Of a DNA stretch of 64,000 nucleotides, positions 52,068-58,901 are shown in pieces. The stretch spans positions 124,001-188,000 of the forward strand of contig NZ_QXGL01000005.1 of assembly GCF_003951095.1 (NCBI RefSeq). Reading direction: 5' to 3'. This DNA comes from Bifidobacterium goeldii. GTDB lineage: Bacteria > Actinomycetota > Actinomycetes > Actinomycetales > Bifidobacteriaceae. The notes under the pieces were generated by a model. It did not search any database. It was not told the origin of the DNA and saw only the letters and a list, made by a program, of their open reading frames with translations. Numbering within the stretch: position 1 is the stretch's first letter; each line of letters opens with the position of its first letter. The position numbers and the translations under genes are program-made.

Positions 52068-52673
52068 ATGGATGTGGGTGCATGGGTGGATGCCACTGAG
52101 AGTGAAGGTCGTGCGGCTTGGAATGATGTTAAGCCGTACGGCGGGCTTGCAACTGGCATATGTTTTGTTGTGTGCTGGGCGATAGTGTCTGTGACGCTTC
52201 TGCTTATTCCAGCAACGCACAATTGGGCGGCTCACCCGGATGAGTATAAAGAAATAATTGTCGCGGCGGCATTAACGTTTGTTGTTGCCCGAGTGCTGCT
52301 GAGATTGCAGGTGGTGTGGCATCGGCATCATATGCCAGCGGGCATGGTTGGGGCTGCTGCTGCGGCGTTTGCGGCTCAAGGGTATGAGATCGTTGGCGGT
52401 AATGATCAATATCCGTCGGATGACAGCGATCGGCGAGTAGCACTTCCAGTGCGAGCCATACTGTTCTGCCCAGCGATGGAAAACCGCCGAATTGATGTGT
52501 ATACCTACCCTGTGGGAAGTACGGTGGGGGAGCGTGGGAAAGCGGAGCTGACGACTCTGCTGATTTCTGGTACGCAGGTTCGCATTGAGGGCCGATCGCC
52601 AGGCAAAGGCACGAATCCGCGCCCCAAATACAGGAGTAACGGCCAATACTTAGTGTTTGTGACGCGTTCGTGA
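52068..52673 (+). CDS. Hypothetical membrane protein
   Basis: A 201-residue protein I do not recognise. Two hydrophobic helices lie at about 26-48 (GICFVVCWAIVSVTLLLIP) and 62-78, followed by a soluble C-terminal domain of about 110 residues starting HRHHMPAGMVGAAAAAFAAQGYEIVGG. ATG 52068 is preceded by GATAAT at 52056-52061 only seven bases away and no ribosome-binding site, so a leaderless message is plausible. Its stop codon lies in the left arm of a long inverted repeat. The reading frame is well supported by composition but has no known function. Confidence 0.6.
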   Translation: MDVGAWVDATESEGRAAWNDVKPYGGLATGICFVVCWAIVSVTLLLIPATHNWAAHPDEYKEIIVAAALTFVVARVLLRLQVVWHRHHMPAGMVGAAAAAFAAQGYEIVGGNDQYPSDDSDRRVALPVRAILFCPAMENRRIDVYTYPVGSTVGERGKAELTTLLISGTQVRIEGRSPGKGTNPRPKYRSNGQYLVFVTRS

Positions 52674-52801
52674 CGCGGAGCGTGACCGGGAGCGGAGCGC
52701 GTGAAACCCCATATCGCACAAACGTTGAAAAATAAGGGTTTTGCGCGAGCTTACAGCGCGTGCCCCCGTTCCCGGTCACGCTCCGCGTCACGAGGCGTCA
52801 C
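52659..52801. repeat. Long inverted repeat (about 36-bp arms)
   Basis: The left arm (52659-52695) begins GTGACGCG and includes CGTGACGCGGAGCGTGACCGGGA; the right arm (52766-52801) is its reverse complement with three to four differences. The 70-nt spacer is AT-richer. The repeat overlaps the stop codon of the upstream hypothetical gene. Confidence 0.75.
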
Positions 52802-52817
52802 GATGTGCGGATACAGA

Positions 52818-52856
52818 AAACCCCGGAATCTTGATTTCTCAACGATTCCGGGGTTT
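52818..52856 (-). terminator. tRNA-Leu terminator
   Basis: AAACCCCGGAATC pairs perfectly with GATTCCGGGGTTT. It lies directly downstream of the tRNA on the minus strand and is followed there by a T/C-rich tail (TTTTCTGTAT). Confidence 0.8.
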
Positions 52857-52865
52857 CATTCTGCG

Positions 52866-52948
52866 TGCGAGTGGGGGGAGTTGAACCCCCACGAGCATAC
52901 ACTCACTGCCACCTGAAGACAGCGCGTCTACCATTCCGCCACACTCGC
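52866..52948 (-). tRNA. tRNA-Leu (anticodon CAG)
   Basis: On the minus strand an 83-nt cloverleaf runs from GCGAGTG to the pairing CACTCGC plus discriminator A. The D arm (TGGCGGAATGGTAGACGC) is typical of leucine tRNA. The anticodon stem-loop CTGTC-TTCAGGT-GGCAG gives CAG, a long class II variable arm is present (TGAGTGTATGCTCG), and the T arm reads GGGGGTTCAACTCCCCC. CCA is not encoded. Confidence 0.95.
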
Positions 52949-53084
52949 AGACAATCGACTAACTTACACCTATATTGCGAATCGCACAATTCGGCGTGTC
53001 GCGTACCGATTTCGATGATTTGACTGCGCATTCGTGGGGCTTAAAATAGCGCCTTTCTAACCGCAATAAGCAGCTAATACGCAG

Positions 53085-54746
53085 CTACAAACACGCAATA
53101 TTGCTATCAGTACGCGACTCAGTGCCTCCAACCATAGCGCCGCTGTCGAGGCGCATGATCATCTGCCCGCGGCCAAAATCAGCCGTTTCCAAGCTCATCG
53201 TCACATCGTGGCCGCGGCGAGCCAAAGCCCGCGCAAAAGACGCGTCAAAGCGCGTTTCTACGCACATGGCATTGCCGCGATCCCATCGCCAACGCGGCGC
53301 ATCAAGCGCTTGCTGCGGATCCATCCCGAAGTCGATCGCGTTCATTGCTACCTGCACATGCCCCTGCGGTTGCATGTAACCGCCCATCACGCCGAATGGG
53401 CCAACCGGGCGGCCGTCGCGCATCAAAAATCCTGGAATTATCGTGTGATACGTGCGCTTGCCAGGCTTGAGCGCATTCGCGCGCGAAGGGTCCAGCGAAA
53501 AGTCAGCACCGCGATTTTGCAACGCAATACCCGTCCCTGGAACCACAATGCCCGAGCCGAATCCCATGTAATTCGACTGAATATACGACACCATGTTGCC
53601 TTCGCCATCCGCGCAGCACAAGTACACCGTGCCTGAACTCGACGGCGTGCGCGTAGTACGCACTTCAGCCGTCTCGCCAATGAGCCGCGCCTTCTCCTCA
53701 CCATATTCAGGCGTGAGGAATCGCGTGTAATCAAAACCAGTATCATCCGGGTCACTAACAGTGTCGAACGCGTCTGCAAATGTGAGCTTGATCGCTTCAA
53801 TCTGCCGGTGATATACCAGTGCGCGATCTGTGCCAGCAGTGCCAGCGATGTCGAAATTACGCAGAATATTCAGCGCCATCAGCGCGACGATACCCTGCCC
53901 ATTCGGCGGAATTTCGCACACTTGCCAGCCATCGCGGTAATCAAGTCGCATTGGCTCCACCCAGCGCGGTTGGAACGCAGCTAGATCGTCATAGCGCAAG
54001 TATCCGCCAGCTGCGCGGCTTGCGGCGTCGATCATTCGCGCTACATCGTCCTCATAGAACGATCGCGCGTCGGTTTCGCCAATGCTTTCCAGCGTATTTG
54101 CATGATCAGGCAAAGTGACAATATCGCCAGCTTGCGGAGTTCGTCCGTTGCACGTGAACGTGCGGAACCACTCGTCAAAACGGCCATCCGCGTTCGCTTG
54201 CTGATATCCGACCGCCGACTGCGCCCAAAAGTACGCCAGATTCGGATTGACAGCGTAGCCGTTTCGCGCGTAATCGACCGCCGGCGCAAGATCTTCAGCG
54301 AGCGTGAGGCGACCGTAGCGCTTGTTAAGCGCGGCCCACGCGGCAGGCGCGCCCGGCACAGTGACCGGAGTCCAGCCGAGACGCGGCATGCGCGCGCTGC
54401 GGCCGTCGGCGTCGGTTACAGCGTGACCGTCTGCGAGCACGCGCTCGATTGAGATCCCCTGTGGCGCCGGTCCGCTTGAATTGAGGCCGATCAACCGCTG
54501 TTCGCGCGCACTCCACGCAATGCAGAACGCGTCAGCACCAATGCCATTTGATGTTGGCTCAACTACGGTAAGTGCGGCAGCGGCAGCTACGATCGCATCA
54601 AACGCATTGCCGCCTTTGAGAATCGCTTGCAAGCCAGCTGCGGACGCTTGGGGTTCTGAACAGTTGACCATTGCGCGATTCGCGTAGATCGGGTAGCGCT
54701 GGGATGGGTACTGTTGTGCGAGCGGATCGAAATTCAGAACTGCCAT
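53085..54746 (-). CDS. Gamma-glutamyltransferase family protein
   Basis: A 553-residue Ntn-hydrolase precursor. The autoprocessing site is SSSGTVYLCCAD, with the nucleophile Thr373; canonical GGT has GTTH here, whereas GTVY resembles the YwrD/cephalosporin-acylase-like branch. Other family features are GGNAFDAIVAAAAALTVVEP near the start, PPNGQGIVALMALNIL, and FGVMGGYMQPQGHVQ near the end. No signal peptide is seen, unlike periplasmic GGT, so it is probably cytoplasmic; substrate uncertain. On the minus strand GATAAT lies six bases before the ATG at 54746 and there is no ribosome-binding site, which suggests leaderless translation. Confidence 0.87.
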   Translation of the reverse strand: MAVLNFDPLAQQYPSQRYPIYANRAMVNCSEPQASAAGLQAILKGGNAFDAIVAAAAALTVVEPTSNGIGADAFCIAWSAREQRLIGLNSSGPAPQGISIERVLADGHAVTDADGRSARMPRLGWTPVTVPGAPAAWAALNKRYGRLTLAEDLAPAVDYARNGYAVNPNLAYFWAQSAVGYQQANADGRFDEWFRTFTCNGRTPQAGDIVTLPDHANTLESIGETDARSFYEDDVARMIDAASRAAGGYLRYDDLAAFQPRWVEPMRLDYRDGWQVCEIPPNGQGIVALMALNILRNFDIAGTAGTDRALVYHRQIEAIKLTFADAFDTVSDPDDTGFDYTRFLTPEYGEEKARLIGETAEVRTTRTPSSSGTVYLCCADGEGNMVSYIQSNYMGFGSGIVVPGTGIALQNRGADFSLDPSRANALKPGKRTYHTIIPGFLMRDGRPVGPFGVMGGYMQPQGHVQVAMNAIDFGMDPQQALDAPRWRWDRGNAMCVETRFDASFARALARRGHDVTMSLETADFGRGQMIMRLDSGAMVGGTESRTDSNIACL

Positions 54747-54783
54747 GCGTCCATTATCGCGCCGACGTGTCCCGGTCGGTCGG

Positions 54784-54895
54784 TATTCGTCACTCAGTGC
54801 GCGCGATCGGTTCGGGTGCGCGCATTAAGTGATGAATACGAGGTGCCAAACATCACTCAGTGCGCGCCGATGTCGAGATTGCGCGCATTGAGTGA
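54784..54895. repeat. Two tandem near-identical stem-loops
   Basis: Stem-loop 1 spans 54784-54838 and stem-loop 2 54853-54895. Both have arms TCACTCAGTGCGCGC and GCGCGCATTRAGTGA around a 13-nt loop; the loop sequences differ. They lie between the tgt stop and the next gene, where a terminator for tgt is expected, but there is no T run. Confidence 0.85.
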
Positions 54896-54911
54896 CATTT
54901 GATGACGATAC

Positions 54912-56213
54912 TCAGCCGCGCGAGCCGTGCGCGTAGAAGCGCGCAAGCGTCTCATCACGGAACTCGTCGAAGTAACCGCCGTCGATCGACGCGCGAATGT
55001 CGTCGAGCAGCTTGATGAAGAAGTGCTCGTTGTGAATCGTTGCCAGCGTGAACCCGTTGAATTCACGCGCGCGCAGCATATGATCCACGTACGCGCGCGA
55101 ATAATGCGTACACGTGTAGCAGTCACAACCCTCTTCGAGCGGGCCAAAATCAGTCTTAAATTCAGCGCGCTTAACGTTGTAGCGGCCGTCGCGCGTGAAA
55201 ATCGCACCATTACGGCCGCAGCGGGCCGGAGCCACGCAGTCGAATGTGTCGCCACCGTTCTCCACGCAGGCAAAAATATCGTCTACCGCAGCGATGCCGA
55301 GTACGTGACGCGGGCGGTTCTCTGGCATCGCGTCGCAAATCCACGCGCAGGTGTCGCCGATAATACGCTTTTCGATGGCGCCACCAATGCCTACGCCGTC
55401 GAAGTCCAGCGAGGCGATCTGTTCAGCCGCGTGCCGGCGCAAATCCTCGTAGTTCGCGCCCTGCACGACGCCGTACAGTGCTTGATACGGCTTGCCTAGG
55501 CGCGTTTCAGTGAGCCGCTGATGCTCGGCAACGCAGCGCTGCGCCCAGCGGTACGTGCGTTCAACAGACTCTTCCTGATAGCGGCGCGTGTTCATCAGCG
55601 TGGTCAGCTCATCGAACGCGAACATAATATCTGCGCCGATTTTGTGCTGAATACCCATCGAAATTTCAGCGGAGAACCGGTGTAGCGAGCCGTTGAGCGG
55701 CGATTTGAACGTCACACCGTCCTCGTCCACGAACGCGAGACGTTCCTTGCCTTCGGCGATCACGTCATCCGACTTCATGCCGGTCACGTCCATCGCCAGC
55801 GTTTTCTTGAAGCCTGCGCCAAGCGAAAGCACCTGGAATCCGCCCGAATCAGTGAACGTCGGGCCGTCCCAGTTCATGAACTTCGCGAGTCCGCCGGCTG
55901 CATCGAGCACGTCCTCGCCGGGGCGTTCATAGAGGTGGAAGGCGTTGGAAAGCAAGCATTGAGCGCCTTCCGCGCGCATAGTTTCCGGCAGTACGGCTTT
56001 CATTGCGGCTTGCGTAGCGACTGGTACGAACGCGGGCGTGCGGATATCGCCGTGCGGCGTGTGAATAATGCCGGTACGGCCGTAGCGGCGGCCACCGTGA
56101 CCCTTGCCATCTGCCGTGTTGGGCAGCTGCGTGATGGTTTCAAAATAAAAAGCGCTGCGATCGCCGGGCTGGCCGGGCTGTGCGCCGCGCGGTTGATCGA
56201 GAAGACTAGTCAT
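54912..56213 (-). CDS. tgt: Queuine/archaeosine-type tRNA-guanine transglycosylase
   Basis: A 433-residue TIM-barrel enzyme that exchanges guanine-34 in tRNAs with GUN anticodons for a queuosine precursor. Catalytic DSGGFQVLSLG, the second aspartate context FDELTT, GIGGAIEKR (usually GLSVGE), and the zinc site in CDCYTC with the later His in IHNEHFF are all present. It is somewhat longer than E. coli Tgt, with an N-terminal extension of about 45 residues. Start ATG 56213 has GAG at nine bases; GTG 56222 is an alternative. No queuosine biosynthesis genes are nearby, so the organism may salvage queuine or preQ1. Confidence 0.95.
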   Translation of the reverse strand: MTSLLDQPRGAQPGQPGDRSAFYFETITQLPNTADGKGHGGRRYGRTGIIHTPHGDIRTPAFVPVATQAAMKAVLPETMRAEGAQCLLSNAFHLYERPGEDVLDAAGGLAKFMNWDGPTFTDSGGFQVLSLGAGFKKTLAMDVTGMKSDDVIAEGKERLAFVDEDGVTFKSPLNGSLHRFSAEISMGIQHKIGADIMFAFDELTTLMNTRRYQEESVERTYRWAQRCVAEHQRLTETRLGKPYQALYGVVQGANYEDLRRHAAEQIASLDFDGVGIGGAIEKRIIGDTCAWICDAMPENRPRHVLGIAAVDDIFACVENGGDTFDCVAPARCGRNGAIFTRDGRYNVKRAEFKTDFGPLEEGCDCYTCTHYSRAYVDHMLRAREFNGFTLATIHNEHFFIKLLDDIRASIDGGYFDEFRDETLARFYAHGSRG

Positions 56214-56560
56214 GTGGTTCACTCTAGGCGAAGCCCCGTAGGAAATAAGCGGAATATGTGCTGATGGTGTGTTTGCGTGCGAATTTGTGTGAGTTTGCGC
56301 GGATGGATGCGGATCGGCGCAGATTGCCGTGGATTGCCGCAGATTACCGTGGATTGCGTGGCGTAATGGGAGCGTGACCGGGTGCGCCGCCGCCCGGCAT
56401 TATGGAAGTCAGGCGATAATTCGATTGTTTCTTCCAACAAACGTTCAGGAAACATCCAGAGGGGGAATCTTTACTCTTACTTAGCGCTTGAGCGGCAAGA
56501 TCGTACACAGCGAGCGCCGCCAGTAGCGAATACGAGCGAATGAATACGAAGGAGACCGAT
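56214..56560. promoter_or_regulatory. Divergent intergenic region tgt / htrA
   Basis: This 347-bp gap contains four tandem decamers at 56321-56360 and, nearer htrA, a GATAAT at 56415-56420 that might be a -10. A G-rich AGAGGGGGAATC follows at about 56459-56470. I could not define a stress-sigma promoter. No small gene is evident. Confidence 0.4.
56321..56360. repeat. Four tandem decamers
   Basis: AGATTGCCGT, GGATTGCCGC, AGATTACCGT and GGATTGCGTG follow head to tail, a 10-bp unit with alternating variants, in the tgt-htrA intergenic region. Confidence 0.8.
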
Positions 56561-58573
56561 ATGGCTGACAACTTCAACGGCAACTGGTATGCCGGCGACA
56601 GCAACCAGAACGAACAGCCGGATGCGAATACGAACGATAACTCAACAAACACGACAAATACTACCGGCGCGCAGGACGCACAGTCCGCGCAGGGCCAGCA
56701 GGTTCCGGCAGATACGCAGACCACCGCCCCGATTCCGCCAGTCAACACTGAGTCGACGAGCGCGACCACGCCGATCCCGAGCGTGCCATCTGCTTCTACT
56801 GAGGCAACTACTCCAATCGCGCAGCCGACTCCGGCTGTTCCGGACGGTGCGAGCGAATCCGCTACCCAAACGATTCCGACTGTCCCGGTCACCCCGGCCC
56901 CGCAGTCCACGCAGCCTGCGCCTCAGCAGACGCCGTATCGTCTGGCGCCTGAATATGGCGCTTACGCTCCGACGCAGCCGCAGCCGCAGCAGGGTGCTGC
57001 GCCGCAAAATACTCAGCCTCAGCCGGCTGCCGGCGCACAGGGAGCTTCTCCGTTTAGCGGCAACCCGTTCTTGGCAGGTGCAGGCCGTGCACCGCAGAAC
57101 GGCCAGCCTGTGCAGTCTGGCGTTCCGGGCGCTAATCCGGGTGCTAACCCGGGTGCCACGCCAGCCGGCAACGGTAACGGTGGCAATGGTGGTAACGGCA
57201 ATATCCCGTTCGGCTTCCCGCCGGCTGCGCCAGGCCCGCAGTCTCCGATCCAGGGCAACGTCCCCGGTAAGTCTGGCTCCGGTGTAGCGCGCGGCGTGGT
57301 GACTGCTGTTGTTGCTGCGCTGGTGTCTGCCGCACTGTGCCTCGGCGTTGGCTACGTGGCGATCACGGACGGCTGGGTGACGGTTCCGAATTCTTCGTCG
57401 CTCGCCAACGTGAGCTCGAACAAGTCTGGTAGCGGTTCTGCTACCGCGAAGAGCGGCGAGGCTCCTGACTGGACGGCTGTTGCCAGCGAGGTGTCGAGCT
57501 CGGTAGTTTCGATTCAGGCCGCGCTGACCAACGGTACTGCGAAGGGTTCGGGCGCGATCGTGGATACGGCCGGCTACATCGTGACCAATAACCACGTGAT
57601 TTCTGGCGCGCAGCAGATTCAGGTGACACTGTCGAACGGCCAGATGTACTCCGCGCAGGTTGTTGGCACTGATACGACTACTGATTTGGCAGTGATCAAG
57701 CTGGACAATCCGCCGAGCGACCTCAAGGCTGTTGAATTTGCTGATTCTGATAACCTTGCGGTTGGCGAGAGCGTGATGGCGATCGGTAACCCGCTGGGCT
57801 ACGACGATACTGCAACGACTGGTATTGTGTCCGCACTGAACCGCCCGGTTACCGTGACCGATGAAAATTCTGGCGCTGACATTGTGACCAACGCTGTGCA
57901 GATTGACGCGGCTATCAACCCGGGTAACTCTGGTGGCCCGACGTTCAACGCTGCAGGCCAGGTTATCGGCATCAACTCGTCGATTGCATCCACTGCTACC
58001 TCGTCTGATTCCGCTGGCTCGATCGGCATCGGCTTCGCAATTCCTTCGAACTTGGTCAAGCGCGTTGCGAATGAGATCATCAAGGACGGCAGCGTCAAGC
58101 ACGTGGCACTCGGCGTGACTATTACTACCGACACGGTTGAAGCGGATGGTGTCACCCGCTCTGGTGCGAAGGTTACTAAGTCTGCGAGCGGCTCTGGCGT
58201 GGTCTCCGGCAGCCCGGCTGACAAGGCTGGCTTGAAGGTCGGCGACGTGATCGTGGCTTACAACGGCAACGCGGTGAACAGCACGTACTCGCTGCTTGGC
58301 TTCGTGCGCGCTTCTGCACTGAACGATAAGGCAACGCTGACAATTGTGCGTGACGGCAAGACTATGGACGTTGACGTGACGCTCGATCAGGAAGAGTCTG
58401 CTGTCAACGGTTCCAGCAGCTCCAACTCGAACAACCAAAACAACCAAAATAACCAGAACAACCAGAATGGCAACGGTTCGAACGGTTATGGCAACGGCAA
58501 CTCGGATGGTAATTCCGACGGCAACTCCGACGGTGGCTCGAACGGCTTCTCTGATCCGTTCGGTCTGTGGTAA
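56561..58573 (+). CDS. htrA: HtrA/DegP-family serine protease with PDZ domain
   Basis: A 670-residue membrane-anchored protease. The first 230 residues are a cytoplasmic Pro/Gln/Thr/Asn-rich region without fold; a transmembrane helix follows at about 245-267. The trypsin-like domain carries His345 (TNNHVI), Asp375 (TDLAVIKLD) and Ser457 (NPGNSGGP). A PDZ domain begins near 530 (ADKAGLKVGDVIVAYNG). The C-terminus is Asn/Gln/Gly/Ser low complexity. Such proteases handle misfolded exported proteins. ATG 56561 has a textbook AAGGAG; an upstream in-frame ATG at 56540 does not. Followed by a palindrome with a T-rich tail. Confidence 0.95.
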   Translation: MADNFNGNWYAGDSNQNEQPDANTNDNSTNTTNTTGAQDAQSAQGQQVPADTQTTAPIPPVNTESTSATTPIPSVPSASTEATTPIAQPTPAVPDGASESATQTIPTVPVTPAPQSTQPAPQQTPYRLAPEYGAYAPTQPQPQQGAAPQNTQPQPAAGAQGASPFSGNPFLAGAGRAPQNGQPVQSGVPGANPGANPGATPAGNGNGGNGGNGNIPFGFPPAAPGPQSPIQGNVPGKSGSGVARGVVTAVVAALVSAALCLGVGYVAITDGWVTVPNSSSLANVSSNKSGSGSATAKSGEAPDWTAVASEVSSSVVSIQAALTNGTAKGSGAIVDTAGYIVTNNHVISGAQQIQVTLSNGQMYSAQVVGTDTTTDLAVIKLDNPPSDLKAVEFADSDNLAVGESVMAIGNPLGYDDTATTGIVSALNRPVTVTDENSGADIVTNAVQIDAAINPGNSGGPTFNAAGQVIGINSSIASTATSSDSAGSIGIGFAIPSNLVKRVANEIIKDGSVKHVALGVTITTDTVEADGVTRSGAKVTKSASGSGVVSGSPADKAGLKVGDVIVAYNGNAVNSTYSLLGFVRASALNDKATLTIVRDGKTMDVDVTLDQEESAVNGSSSSNSNNQNNQNNQNNQNGNGSNGYGNGNSDGNSDGNSDGGSNGFSDPFGLW

Positions 58574-58600
58574 ATAAACCTCGAACCTCGAACCTCGACA

Positions 58601-58667
58601 GTGTGCATATCCGGCGCACGTAGAGACGGTTTTCCGCTCTGCGTGCGCCGGATATGCACACTTTTGT
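58601..58667 (+). terminator. htrA terminator formed by the CCGGATATGCACAC palindrome
   Basis: GTGTGCATATCCGGCGCACG (58601-58620) pairs perfectly with its complement at 58642-58661, with a further AGAG/CTCT pairing inside and TTTTGTGTTTT after. The 14-bp core is shared with the repeats at 17562-17712. A CTCGAAC triplication precedes it at about 58581-58598. Confidence 0.8.
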
Positions 58668-58901
58668 GTTTTCGGACCTGTTTGCTAGCATCAAAGAGCT
58701 GAATAATTCAATATCCATTTTTACGCCGTGTATCGGATGGTCGCGCGGAACGTTGCTCGTGGTCAACTATCAACTAGCAACGTTTGGCAAGGTCGCCGGT
58801 GGGTTAACAAGGCGTAGTCGAACTGCCGAAAACGGTTGGCTGCGCTCGCATACCCGCGTTGCTTTCCGCAATCGGCTCCGTATACGAGCGTAAGGAGCAT
58901 G

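Noticed and set aside
56642..58447. A 601-codon open frame on the minus strand
   Set aside because: Antisense to htrA; Arg-rich and non-globular, explained by codon bias of the sense gene.
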